From Fibrella forsythiae (GTDB lineage: Bacteria > Bacteroidota > Bacteroidia > Cytophagales > Spirosomataceae): 64,000 bases of DNA. The stretch is taken from positions 1,178,001 through 1,242,000 of the forward strand of contig NZ_JAFMYW010000002.1 in NCBI RefSeq assembly GCF_017353175.1. The letters are read 5' to 3'. Every line of letters starts with the position of its first letter. Positions within the stretch are counted from its first letter, which is position 1. The translations under genes and the position numbers were made by a program. Positions 53,413 through 61,856 of this stretch are shown in pieces. Under the pieces are notes generated by a model. The model was not told where the DNA came from and ran no database searches. It saw nothing but the letters and a program-made list of their open reading frames with translations.

Positions 53413-53447
53413 GAGCGGCCATGAGGGGCCGCTCCTACAGATCAACC
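53400..53447. terminator. 21-bp perfect inverted repeat between convergent genes
   Basis: Arms at 53400-53420 and 53427-53447 pair perfectly (start GGTTGATCTGTAGGAGC) around a six-base loop. It overlaps the stop of the M1 peptidase gene and reaches within two bases of the hemF stop, so it most likely ends both transcripts. Confidence 0.75.
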
Positions 53448-53448
53448 A

Positions 53449-54381
53449 TTACACCCAGTTTACTCCTTTGCGGAGGAGCGATAGCGTATCGGCTTCGGGT
53501 GAATTAGGCTCGGGGTGATAATCGTAGAGCCAGTTGGCTTGCGGCGGCATACTCATCAGAATAGACTCTGTACGCCCGTTGGTTTCCAGACCAAACTTAG
53601 TGCCCCGGTCCCAGGCAAGGTTGAATTCAACGTACCTGCCACGCCGTAAACCCTGCCAGTGTTGCTCGCGGGGCGAGTAGGGGAGGTCGTGGTTTTGGGC
53701 CATGAAGTGCGTATAGATCGGTGCGAACGATTCGCCTACCGCCCGTTGAAAGGCAAACAGATCAGCTTTGCTGGTTGTCTCGTTTTCTTTCAGGTAATCG
53801 AAAAAAATGCCGCCTACACCCCGTGTTTCCTGCCGGTGCGGAATATAGAAATAGTCATCGGCCCAGGTTTTGAAGCGTGAGTAATAGGCAGGGTCATGCT
53901 GATCGCAAACGGTTTTCAGTTGCTGATGAAACCAGCGCGCATCCTCCGGAACGACATAATGGGGTGTAAGGTCAATGCCGCCGCCGAACCAGTACGTGCC
54001 GGTGCTCAATTCAAAATAACGTACGTTCATGTGTATGATCGGCACGCGGGGATTACGCGGATGAATCACGATGGAAACACCAGTGGCATAGAAGTCAGCC
54101 GGTTCGGTCAGGTTTAGTTGCCGGAGCGTTGCTGCCGATGCCTCACCTTCAACAGCTGAGAATCCCACGCCTCCTTTCTCGATCACGATACCATCGGCCA
54201 TCACGCGCGACCGCCCACCCCCGCCGCCGGGGCGTTGCCAGTGGTCTTCGCGAAAGGTACCCCCCGTTCGGTTGTCGGCTAGGTTTGCAGCCAGGCCATC
54301 GGCGGTTTCGAGCGCCGTACAGATCTGATCTTGAAGCCCTTGCAGGTACGTTGTGATCTGCTGTCTATCGGGTTGTTGCAT
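53449..54381 (-). CDS. hemF: Oxygen-dependent coproporphyrinogen III oxidase
   Basis: HemF decarboxylates coproporphyrinogen III to protoporphyrinogen IX using O2 in haem synthesis. 310 residues. Conserved segments include RPGGGGGRSRVMADG (about 50-64), YFELSTGTYWFGGGIDLTPHY (about 124-144, with the HemF signature) and GRYVEFNLAWDRGTKFGLETNGRTESILMSMPP near the end. Everything essential is intact. The oxygen-dependent form implies aerobic life. It converges with the M1 peptidase. Confidence 0.95.
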   Translation of the reverse strand: MQQPDRQQITTYLQGLQDQICTALETADGLAANLADNRTGGTFREDHWQRPGGGGGRSRVMADGIVIEKGGVGFSAVEGEASAATLRQLNLTEPADFYATGVSIVIHPRNPRVPIIHMNVRYFELSTGTYWFGGGIDLTPHYVVPEDARWFHQQLKTVCDQHDPAYYSRFKTWADDYFYIPHRQETRGVGGIFFDYLKENETTSKADLFAFQRAVGESFAPIYTHFMAQNHDLPYSPREQHWQGLRRGRYVEFNLAWDRGTKFGLETNGRTESILMSMPPQANWLYDYHPEPNSPEADTLSLLRKGVNWV

Positions 54382-54487
54382 ACGTATAGGGAGCGGCAGG
54401 AAAGCAGCGCAGAAAGTGGTCGAAAGCCAAACGGGCTAACGAGGGGGCAAAGATACGTGAATCTGTCTGATACGATTTTCTGGCGAA

Positions 54488-55522
54488 CTAATCAGCGGTG
54501 GCCAGCGTCTGCACGGGCCGGGTAGATGCCCGGATAATCAGTTCAGCGTCCAGATTAACCTGGGTAGTTCGGTTATTTTTCTGAATAATGTCAATCAGCA
54601 GCCTTGTTGCCATCTGACCCATATCGGCCAGGGGCTGACGGATACAGGTTACCGGTGTATGGAACAGGTCGTATGCCTCCGCTTCGTCGAAACTTAGAAC
54701 GGCTACATCGTCTGGCACGCTGACTCCCAGAGCATTCAGCTGCTTTAAGCCGTGTAGGGCCAGCGCGTTCGACGCAAACAGAATGGCGTTTACAGGCTGC
54801 TTACCACTGAGCAACTCCTGGATCGACTTGGCCATTTCGCCTGTATACGTAGCCTGCCCAAGTTCGTTGATCCAGGCTTTGCTGATAGTAATCTGGTTAT
54901 CTTTTAGCGCGGCCCGGTATCCCCGTTTACGTTCACTCACATGAAACAGATCAGTAGCAAAACTTATCAGGCCAATGCGGCGATACCCAGAATCGACTAA
55001 ATGCTGGACACCCGTATAGATCGATTTGTAATTGTCCAGCGCGACGTAGTTGGTAGACAGGTTCGGAAAGTACCGGTCAATGAGCACGAAGGGAATGCGC
55101 TGCTGCAGGGCCGTCAGTTGGGCTTCTGAGCCCTCCGGTGCCGCAATAATCAACCCGTCGACCTGCCGGTTGAGCAGTGTGTCGATCAGTTTCTGAAGCC
55201 GTTGCGGATTTTCATCAGAGCTGCCAAATAGCACTGTGTAGTTGAACTTGTCGGCTTCGTTTTCGATGATACGCGCCAGTGATGAAGAGAACGGATTCGA
55301 AATGTCGGCAACGATAAGCCCAAGCGTATAGGTCTTATTGGTTTTGAGGCTCTTGGCAATCTGGTTAGGCTGGTAGTTCAGTCGGCGGGCGGCTTCCCGG
55401 ATCTTTATTGCCACCTCTTTACTGATGCGGTTCTCCTTCTGATTATTCAACACGTATGAAACCAGGGCTATAGAGACGCCCACATCCTGGGCAATATCTT
55501 TCATCGATGTCTTCTTGACCAT
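54488..55522 (-). CDS. LacI-family transcriptional regulator
   Basis: A 344-residue repressor or activator. The N-terminal helix-turn-helix (about 6-25, SMKDIAQDVGVSIALVSYVLN) and hinge helix (LNYQPNQIAKSLK, about 48-60) are typical, followed by the periplasmic-binding-protein-like ligand domain (LGLIVADISNPF...). The ligand is probably a sugar. Palindromic sites with core TTTAAACGTTTAAA lie upstream of its own start (55555-55568), at 55702-55719 and near 56631, so it probably regulates itself, two unknown small proteins and perhaps a DUF2911 gene. Confidence 0.9.
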   Translation of the reverse strand: MVKKTSMKDIAQDVGVSIALVSYVLNNQKENRISKEVAIKIREAARRLNYQPNQIAKSLKTNKTYTLGLIVADISNPFSSSLARIIENEADKFNYTVLFGSSDENPQRLQKLIDTLLNRQVDGLIIAAPEGSEAQLTALQQRIPFVLIDRYFPNLSTNYVALDNYKSIYTGVQHLVDSGYRRIGLISFATDLFHVSERKRGYRAALKDNQITISKAWINELGQATYTGEMAKSIQELLSGKQPVNAILFASNALALHGLKQLNALGVSVPDDVAVLSFDEAEAYDLFHTPVTCIRQPLADMGQMATRLLIDIIQKNNRTTQVNLDAELIIRASTRPVQTLATAD

Positions 55523-55554
55523 AATGAACTGCAGCGGAAAAAGCCAATAAATTA

Positions 55555-55568
55555 TTTAATCGTTTAAA
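55555..55568. promoter_or_regulatory. Candidate LacI-type operator near the regulator's own start
   Basis: TTTAATCGTTTAAA is a near-perfect 14-base palindrome with a central CG, 33 bases upstream of the LacI gene start. It shares its core with the perfect operator at 55702-55719 and suggests autoregulation. Confidence 0.5.
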
Positions 55569-55701
55569 CAGCTGTATTGTTCATCGATGATTATGACAAA
55601 CCGAAATCTCTTTATTTTCTTATAAAAATGGCATTTTAATTGTATTATTTCGTTGAGTTGCGGGGGCGATACGTAGAAAATAGACTGTTTAAGGCTGTAT
55701 G

Positions 55702-55719
55702 GGTTTAAACGTTTAAACC
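55702..55719. promoter_or_regulatory. Candidate LacI-type operator, perfect 18-bp palindrome
   Basis: GGTTTAAACGTTTAAACC is a perfect palindrome with the central CG expected of LacI-family sites. It lies in the roughly 300-base spacer between the LacI gene and the divergent small-protein pair. Confidence 0.65.
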
Positions 55720-55821
55720 AATTTGACAAACCGCCCGTTTTTCAACCAAGCACCTGACACAGTACAGGAGCTGCATAGAGCCGTATTCGGACTAGTCTGA
55801 TTACCAGTACCTCTAGACAAC

Positions 55822-56223
55822 ATGAACATGGAATTAACACATAACTATAAGCGCCAGGATACGTTCTCAAGCCTTCGCGCTCTACTCACTCAGCGTATTG
55901 TTAGGTTCGTTACTAACAATCCCGACGTTTTTGAAGCCATCGCCCGTACGGGGGCTCCCTTTGGTGGGAGTGCCAGCTTATTGCCAACTCGTCGGCCTGT
56001 AGATCTACAGCCAACACAAACAACCCAGGCAGAGCTTGCTCAAATTCAGGCACAATTGCAGGCATTAACGCAGCAGGTAGCTCAACTGCACACTGTACTC
56101 GGCGAAGAACAACGTACCCGGCAGGAACAGTCGGTTGAAAAAACGCGCAAGGCAACTGCCGGAAAACTAATCGGGATAGACCGGTTCAGGGCATTACAGG
56201 GAACATCACACAGGATGGCTTAA
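55822..56223 (+). CDS. Small protein of unknown function with coiled coil
   Basis: A 133-residue soluble protein, not recognised. The N-terminal part (about 1-50) is basic and helical (SSLRALLTQRIVRFVTNNPDVFEAIARTG). A Gln-rich segment at about 70-105 (AELAQIQAQLQALTQQVAQLHTVLGEEQ) has the heptad pattern of a coiled coil. The tail is basic. It is divergent from the LacI gene with palindromic operators between. A second small gene follows after 42 bases; the two probably form one transcript. The ATG used (55822) has an alternative two codons later. Confidence 0.6.
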   Translation: MNMELTHNYKRQDTFSSLRALLTQRIVRFVTNNPDVFEAIARTGAPFGGSASLLPTRRPVDLQPTQTTQAELAQIQAQLQALTQQVAQLHTVLGEEQRTRQEQSVEKTRKATAGKLIGIDRFRALQGTSHRMA

Positions 56224-56265
56224 TCGAACCGGTCAGGTACGTTCCTTCATCTAACAACAATCACT

Positions 56266-56577
56266 ATGAAACGGTATTCATTAATATATCTGCTTAAAGA
56301 ACAGTATCAACACGTTGGTTTTGAGTCGCATGCCGAAGCAGAGGCGCTGCTGCACCAACTGCTTACCAACTCGAAACGGAAACCGATCGGTATCTACGAT
56401 GCTAAAACGGAGTTATTCGAGTGGGCACCTTCCTACAAGCCGAACTTTGATCAGGCCAGCACCGAAGAGCAGGCGCGCCGGGGAAATGGCATCATTACCA
56501 TTGCGCAGGCATTACGTCGACGTGACTCGAGCTGGAACCCGGGCGATGGTTTCCGTCGCCCAAGCTTCTTTGCGTAA
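56266..56577 (+). CDS. Small protein of unknown function
   Basis: A 103-residue protein, not recognised. It opens YSLIYLLKEQYQHVGFESHAEAEALLHQLL, with an alpha-beta pattern like a small ferredoxin-like or DNA-binding domain, then a Trp-containing middle (KTELFEWAPSYKPNF) and a basic, Arg-rich C-terminus (ALRRRDSSWNPGDGFRRPSFFA). No signal or membrane segment. It follows the coiled-coil small protein and precedes a spacer with two GTACGT/ACGTAC words and an operator-like palindrome. Confidence 0.6.
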   Translation: MKRYSLIYLLKEQYQHVGFESHAEAEALLHQLLTNSKRKPIGIYDAKTELFEWAPSYKPNFDQASTEEQARRGNGIITIAQALRRRDSSWNPGDGFRRPSFFA

Positions 56578-56630
56578 AAACGCCACAGCCGTAAAAACGT
56601 ACCTGACCGGAACCTATAGGTACGTCTCCT

Positions 56631-56640
56631 TAAACGTTTA
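56631..56640. promoter_or_regulatory. Possible third LacI-type site
   Basis: TAAACGTTTA, a 10-base palindrome with the same CG centre as the 55702 operator, in the spacer before the DUF2911 gene. Weak because short. Confidence 0.35.
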
Positions 56641-56702
56641 CGGCCAACTGGTTTGCTTTGGCGGTAAATAGGTTGTTATTTAAACCCATAAACCCCAGAG
56701 AT

Positions 56703-57239
56703 ATGAATGTCAGACAAACAAAACGCGTAGTATTAACGGTACTCGCGCTCATCGTTACAACGCTTAGTACGTTCGCTCAGGGCGATAAAGCGAGTCGGCC
56801 AAGCCCACCGGCAACGGCTTCGGGCACAATTGGCGGCGCCACCATCACCATCACGTATGGTAGCCCATCCGTAAAAGGCCGGCAGATTTGGGGCGGTCTG
56901 GTCCCTTACGATAAAGCATGGCGGGCTGGCGCCAATGAAGCCACCATTTTCGAGACGGATAAAGCCATTAAAGTGGCAGGAAAAGAGTTGCCAGCGGGTA
57001 AATACAGCCTGTTTGCCGTTCCCGGTGAGAAAGAGTGGCAATTTATTTTCAATTCACAGACAGGCCAGTGGGGCATTAAAAGGGGGGGTGATTCAAACCG
57101 TGATCCGGCCAATGATGTATTAACCGTTAATGCCAAGCCAGACAAATCGTCGATGAACGAGAAACTGCTGTACGAAGTCACGAAAAAAGGCTTTGTGCTG
57201 AAGTGGGAAAACCTGGAAGTTCCCGTTGCCATCAAATAA
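56703..57239 (+). CDS. DUF2911 domain protein, secreted
   Basis: A 178-residue exported protein. The ATG at 56703 (MNVRQTKRVVLTVLALIVTTLSTFAQG) starts a clean signal peptide; upstream in-frame codons are discarded. The mature domain is the DUF2911 family: SPPATASGTIGGATITITYGSPSVKGRQIWGGLVPYDKAWRAGANEATIFET, with KELPAGKYSLFAVPGEKEW following. The biochemical role is unknown. A very strong terminator ends the unit. Confidence 0.88.
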   Translation: MNVRQTKRVVLTVLALIVTTLSTFAQGDKASRPSPPATASGTIGGATITITYGSPSVKGRQIWGGLVPYDKAWRAGANEATIFETDKAIKVAGKELPAGKYSLFAVPGEKEWQFIFNSQTGQWGIKRGGDSNRDPANDVLTVNAKPDKSSMNEKLLYEVTKKGFVLKWENLEVPVAIK

Positions 57240-57272
57240 GCCAGATAGCACATTGGTAGCGATTTGCTTTTT

Positions 57273-57312
57273 GCGGCTCCGAAGAGAATAACCTCTTCGG
57301 AGCCGCTTTTTT
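57273..57312 (+). terminator. Strong rho-independent terminator
   Basis: 14-base perfect arms (GCGGCTCCGAAGAG at 57273-57286 and its complement at 57293-57306) with a six-base loop, followed by six T. It lies 33 bases after the DUF2911 stop. Confidence 0.9.
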
Positions 57313-57381
57313 GTAGGCAAGTATGATCTGATTTCGCTGTTGATGAATTTGCTCCGGGAGTGGCGGGAGTTTGAATGGTAT

Positions 57382-58482
57382 TCATTTCTTTACTGGTTGA
57401 GGGGGAGCGTCGCTGAGGAAACGGCTGATCTGGTCGTTTAAGAAGTTGGAATCAGCGGGATTACTGGCGGCTCCGGCTGTATGTCCCCACAAGGATGGAA
57501 TTGGTACCAGCAACACGCCGGGGATAAAAGCCGCCTCGTAGCGGGCGTCACCCAAGGGGAAGTATAAATCAGTTTCGGAAGGCATGTACAGCAGCGGTAC
57601 CCGGATTGCGCGCAACGCCTGTTCGATATTACCCTGATAACCTGCCGTCGTGCTGATGTCGTGGTGCTCCCAGGTACGCATCTGGAGAATCAGGTCGTTG
57701 GCGTCGGCCCCGTCGATGAAATGCGTACGGTAGTTGTTCAGCACCTGCTCGAACGTAGTGCCTGGCTTGGCGCGCTCACGCCATAACTCCCTGCGCCACC
57801 ATTCCTGCGAGAAGAGCCAGCCCGTCCAGACAACGGCAAACGCCTGAAGCCCTTTAGTTGGCGGAGCTGTGTAGTTACCTTCCATATAGGCGGCATCGGT
57901 TGTGAGGGCAGCAATCTGGCCTTCCAGCCGAACAACCCCGTGCGGGTAGTTCTTGGCTGTTCCCGCCGTGGCAACGATACGGTCGGCAAAGGTGGGGTAG
58001 CTGATAGCCCATTGAAACGCCTGCTGAGCACCCATCGAAAAACCAATAATAGCCCGCAGGTGCGGCACATGAAGTTGTTGAGTCAGCAATTGGTACACAG
58101 CGGCCACATTATCCCGGATGGTCATCATGGGAAAACGAGGCCCGTGATGGGGCTCCGGCGTATTGCTGGGCGATGAGGAGCGGCCATTGCCAAACAACTC
58201 AGTGGCGATCAGACAGTATCGGGTGGTATCGAGTGCCTTGCCGGGGCCAATCAGCCATTCGTAACCGTGGTAGGTGGCCATATAATGCGAAGGCAGCAAA
58301 ATAGCATTATCGCGAGCGGTGTTCAACCGGCCATAGAGCCCGTAAACAACGCGGGCTTTGGGCAGAACAACGCCATTTTCGGTCTTGAAATGATCGATGA
58401 CAAACTCATTTCGCCCATCGGGAGCCATTGTTTGGCCCAGTGCGCACTGGGCCACCAGCAGGAACAGGAGAATTTTTTTCAT
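57382..58482 (-). CDS. Secreted alpha/beta hydrolase, homoserine-acetyltransferase-like
   Basis: A 366-residue alpha/beta-hydrolase of the MetX-like family with a signal peptide (about 1-16, ending CALGQ). Nucleophile Ser 149 lies in GFSMGAQQAFQWA; the acid is likely Asp in SETDLYFP and the His in LWGHTAGA. Oxyanion features are as in MetX, but export to the periplasm argues against a methionine-synthesis role, so this is more likely an acyl-hydrolase or esterase. The substrate is unknown. It is divergent from the amidase gene. Confidence 0.85.
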   Translation of the reverse strand: MKKILLFLLVAQCALGQTMAPDGRNEFVIDHFKTENGVVLPKARVVYGLYGRLNTARDNAILLPSHYMATYHGYEWLIGPGKALDTTRYCLIATELFGNGRSSSPSNTPEPHHGPRFPMMTIRDNVAAVYQLLTQQLHVPHLRAIIGFSMGAQQAFQWAISYPTFADRIVATAGTAKNYPHGVVRLEGQIAALTTDAAYMEGNYTAPPTKGLQAFAVVWTGWLFSQEWWRRELWRERAKPGTTFEQVLNNYRTHFIDGADANDLILQMRTWEHHDISTTAGYQGNIEQALRAIRVPLLYMPSETDLYFPLGDARYEAAFIPGVLLVPIPSLWGHTAGAASNPADSNFLNDQISRFLSDAPPQPVKK

Positions 58483-58656
58483 CCTGTAAATCTACCAAAA
58501 GATACTGCCTGCTGATTCATTGTTTTCGAGGCGACCAGGTATAGCAGGATGGGTCAAATTGGCTATTTTTACCGATACGGGTTTTGCAGAAAATGGGGGT
58601 AAAGAGGCCTTTTTATGTCCCGCTTTCTGGCCAGACCTTTTTACGTAATCATCTAG

Positions 58657-60285
58657 ATGAACAGACGGAATTTTATCAGAAACAGTGCCATGGCGGGTGT
58701 GTCGGCAACTGCGTTGACAACAGCTGCCTGCAAAACGGATAGGCAATCAGCATCAATCCCCGACAACGAGACGAATGCGTTTGCCGACGATTTTGTGTTG
58801 AACGAAATCAGCGTTGACGAATTACAGAAGCTGATGGAGTCGGGCCAGTACACGTCGGTGGCCATTACACAGCTGTACCTGGATCGTATTCAGGCCGTTG
58901 ATCAGAAAGGTCCCCACCTGCGCTCAGTTATTGAGGTCAACCCCGACGCGTTGACGATGGCCACCACCCTGGATCAGGAGCGGAAAGCCGGTAAGGTGCG
59001 CGGACCCCTGCATGGCATTCCGATACTCATCAAAGACAACATCGACACGGGCGATGCCATGATGACCACCGCCGGGGCTCTGGCACTGAACGGCCACCGG
59101 GCGGCAAAAGACGCCTTCGTTGTTACGAAACTGCGCGAAGCCGGCGTCGTGATTCTGGGGAAAACAAACTTGAGCGAATGGGCCAATTTCCGCTCTACCC
59201 GGTCGAGCAGCGGATGGAGCAGCCGGGGCGGCCAAACCCGAAACCCGTATGTGCTCGATCGGAGTCCGAGCGGGTCTAGCTCGGGGTCGGGAGCCGCCGT
59301 GGCGGCAAACTTGTGCGCTGTGGCTGTGGGTACCGAAACAGATGGCTCTGTCATCGCTCCCTCGTCGTTCTGTGGCCTTGTTGGTCTGAAACCAACGGTG
59401 GGGCTGGTGAGCCGAACCGGTATAATTCCGATCTCGAAAACGCAGGATACCGCCGGCCCCATGGCCCGTACAGTGACCGATGCCGCCCTCGTATTAGGTG
59501 CCATGGCAGGCGCTGATCCGACCGATGCCGTGACGAACGAAAGCGCCGGGAAAGTGCCGAAAACCTTCACGACATATCTGACTACTAGTAGTTTAGCCGG
59601 TAAGCGGATCGGTATGGAGGCGTCATTTCTGAACGGTCAGGAAGGCGTAGTCGGGCTGTATAAAGACGCAATTGAGGTGCTGAAAAAACAGGGTGCAACG
59701 GTAGTGGAAGTTGAGTTGCTGAAGAGCCTGTCTGATCGTGGCGGGGCCGAGTTTACGGTGTTGCAGTACGAATTTAAAGAGGGGGTTAACCACTACCTGT
59801 CAACGGCCAGTGCAGGCGTGAAAACACTGTCGGAGGTGATTGCATTCAACAGGAAGAACGCCGCCACGGCCATGCCCTTCTTTAAACAGGAAACGCTCGA
59901 AAGCAGCGACGCGAAAGCAGGACTGGATAGTAAAGAGTACACTGATGCTCTGGCTAAAACACGGCGTTCGCGAGCGCGTATCGACGAATTAATGGCCGCC
60001 AATAAGCTGGATGCGATCTGCGGGGTCAGTATTGGTTTCGCGGGCTGTATCGACCTGGTCAATGGCGATTACGACACCGGGTTTTACTTCTGTCCACCGG
60101 CCGCTATGGCCGGTTATCCACACATTACCGTGCCGATGGGTATGGTGCAGGGGCTTCCAGTCGGCTTTTCGCTGATGGCCCGCGCCTGGCAGGAAGGCCC
60201 GTTGCTGGGCATGGCCTATGCCTACGAACAGGCCTCGAAAAAGCGAGTGCCACCCCGGTTCATCAAATCGCTGGTTCCGGCATGA
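58657..60285 (+). CDS. Amidase (amidase-signature family) lipoprotein
   Basis: A 542-residue amidase. An RR motif (NRRNFIRNS) plus a lipobox-like TTAAC (Cys 25) suggests Tat export and lipid anchoring. The Ser-cisSer-Lys triad is seen: Lys 126 in ILIKDNI, the Gly/Ser loop SGSSSGSGAAVAA near 205-217 (cis-Ser) and nucleophile Ser 231 in GTETDGSVIAPSS. It hydrolyses amide bonds, possibly of a cell-wall or amino acid derivative; the substrate is not readable. An acetylxylan esterase-like gene follows after 177 bases. Confidence 0.9.
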   Translation: MNRRNFIRNSAMAGVSATALTTAACKTDRQSASIPDNETNAFADDFVLNEISVDELQKLMESGQYTSVAITQLYLDRIQAVDQKGPHLRSVIEVNPDALTMATTLDQERKAGKVRGPLHGIPILIKDNIDTGDAMMTTAGALALNGHRAAKDAFVVTKLREAGVVILGKTNLSEWANFRSTRSSSGWSSRGGQTRNPYVLDRSPSGSSSGSGAAVAANLCAVAVGTETDGSVIAPSSFCGLVGLKPTVGLVSRTGIIPISKTQDTAGPMARTVTDAALVLGAMAGADPTDAVTNESAGKVPKTFTTYLTTSSLAGKRIGMEASFLNGQEGVVGLYKDAIEVLKKQGATVVEVELLKSLSDRGGAEFTVLQYEFKEGVNHYLSTASAGVKTLSEVIAFNRKNAATAMPFFKQETLESSDAKAGLDSKEYTDALAKTRRSRARIDELMAANKLDAICGVSIGFAGCIDLVNGDYDTGFYFCPPAAMAGYPHITVPMGMVQGLPVGFSLMARAWQEGPLLGMAYAYEQASKKRVPPRFIKSLVPA

Positions 60286-60462
60286 GCATCCCTACTGAAA
60301 AATGGTGCCGGACTATGAGCTCGGGTGGCGTTTGATGCCCACCTGGTTGGATTGATGCCTGAAGAAGTAGAAACGGCTGCCACCGCTATTTTCCGGTCTA
60401 CGGTCGGTTCCTGCTGTCAACACCCGGCAGTACCATTCGTCTGAACGCCATCTCCTTTGTCA

Positions 60463-61761
60463 TTGAAAAAGATACTCTACTTCCTCCTGCTGCCGGTTGG
60501 CCTGCTGGCGCAACCCGTTGAACGACTGGTTAAAGTGGTGGTTGCTCCCGACCACACCAACTGGACCTACAAAACTGGTGAGCCGGTACGGTTCACGATC
60601 AGCGTACTGAAACATGGTAACCCTGTTCAGGGAGCCAGTGTAACGTATAAGATTGGCCCGGACATGCTGCCTGCCAGCAAAACCGAAACGGTATCAGTGG
60701 CTACTGGCGCAGTGACTGTGGCCGGAGGAACCATGAACGTACCTGGCTTTTTAAGATGCATCGCCACAGTACAGGTCGACGGAAAAGAGTACCGTGGTTC
60801 AGGAACAGCGGGGTTTAACCCGGCCGATATTAAACCAACTGTGACGTCTCCGGCCGATTTCAGGCAGTTTTGGGAGACAGCCAAAGCTGATCTCGCCAAA
60901 GTGCCTATTGATGCCCGCCTGACGTTGTTGCCTGAACGCTGCACGGAAAAAGTGAATGTCTACCACGTGAACCTGCAAAACTGGGGGCCCTCAAACTGGC
61001 AGGGTGCCCCTTCAAGGCTGTACGGGATCCTGTGTGTGCCGAAAGGCGAAGGAACGTTTCCGGCCCTTTTGCAGGTTCCCGGAGCTGGCACACGACCATA
61101 TTATGGCGATGTGGCCAATGCCGAAAAAGGTGTTGTTACCTTTCAGATTGGGATCCACGGTATTCCCGTCAACATGGACCCGGCGGTCTACACATCGCTG
61201 GCCAGCGGGGCTTTTCAGAATTACCAGTTCTTTAACCTGGACGACCGCGACCGGTACTACTACAAGCGGGTCTACCTCGGGTGCGTTCGTTCAGTCGATT
61301 TCCTGGCGTCGTTACCGCAGGTAAACCCCGATCGGATAGCCGTAACGGGAGGGTCGCAGGGGGGCGCGCTGAGTATTGTAACCGCCGCTCTGGACCCGCG
61401 CATCAAAGTGCTGGGCGCCTTTTACCCGGCCCTCAGCGATATGACGGGCTACCTCAACGGACGAGCCGGCGGCTGGCCGCACATGTTTACCGGAGCAACG
61501 GCAGAGTGGACCAACAAGGCAGACAAAATCAAGACAGTCGGGTATTATGATGTGGTGAATTTTGCCCGCCTGCTGAACGTACCCGGCCGGTATTCCTGGG
61601 GCTTTAATGATGAAGTGTGCCCGCCGACCTCAACCTATTCAGCGTACAATGTGATCACCGCGCCTAAATCGCTCGAACTCTTCGAAGATACCGGCCATTG
61701 GACGTACCCGGAACAGGGCGAACACATGACGAACTGGCTGCTGGAATTCTTAATGAAATAA
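60463..61761 (+). CDS. Acetylxylan esterase-like secreted hydrolase
   Basis: An alpha/beta hydrolase of the acetylxylan esterase (AXE1, PF05448-like) type. The start is a TTG, at 60463 (LKKILYFLLLPVGLLAQ signal peptide) or two codons upstream at 60457; no ATG fits. An N-terminal Ig-like or lipocalin-like domain (about 20-120) precedes the catalytic domain. Nucleophile Ser is in AVTGGSQGGALS near 302, with Asp in WGFNDEVCPP and His in EDTGHWTYPEQGEHM. It probably removes acetyl groups from plant polysaccharides. It precedes a convergent GH43 gene. Confidence 0.85.
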   Translation: MKKILYFLLLPVGLLAQPVERLVKVVVAPDHTNWTYKTGEPVRFTISVLKHGNPVQGASVTYKIGPDMLPASKTETVSVATGAVTVAGGTMNVPGFLRCIATVQVDGKEYRGSGTAGFNPADIKPTVTSPADFRQFWETAKADLAKVPIDARLTLLPERCTEKVNVYHVNLQNWGPSNWQGAPSRLYGILCVPKGEGTFPALLQVPGAGTRPYYGDVANAEKGVVTFQIGIHGIPVNMDPAVYTSLASGAFQNYQFFNLDDRDRYYYKRVYLGCVRSVDFLASLPQVNPDRIAVTGGSQGGALSIVTAALDPRIKVLGAFYPALSDMTGYLNGRAGGWPHMFTGATAEWTNKADKIKTVGYYDVVNFARLLNVPGRYSWGFNDEVCPPTSTYSAYNVITAPKSLELFEDTGHWTYPEQGEHMTNWLLEFLMK

Positions 61762-61816
61762 CGGCTGTTGAGTTGGGCCACGGATAACTTTCGTAGCCCA
61801 ACTCAACAGCCGTTAT
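61758..61816. terminator. 21-bp perfect inverted repeat between convergent genes
   Basis: Arms at 61758-61778 and 61796-61816 (start ATAACGGCTGTTGAGTTG) pair perfectly over 21 bases. It overlaps the esterase stop and lies 41 bases from the GH43 stop. Likely bidirectional terminator. Confidence 0.75.
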
Positions 61817-61856
61817 ACAATGGGCCGAGGTACGTTCCCGGGCTTCGATACAGGCC

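Noticed and set aside
60286-60456. Short reading frame near 60325 (VAFDAHLVGLMPEEVETAATAIF) before the esterase gene
   Set aside because: Only about 39 codons, with a stop just upstream; protein-like composition is suggestive but there is no start, family or continuation. Could be a gene remnant.
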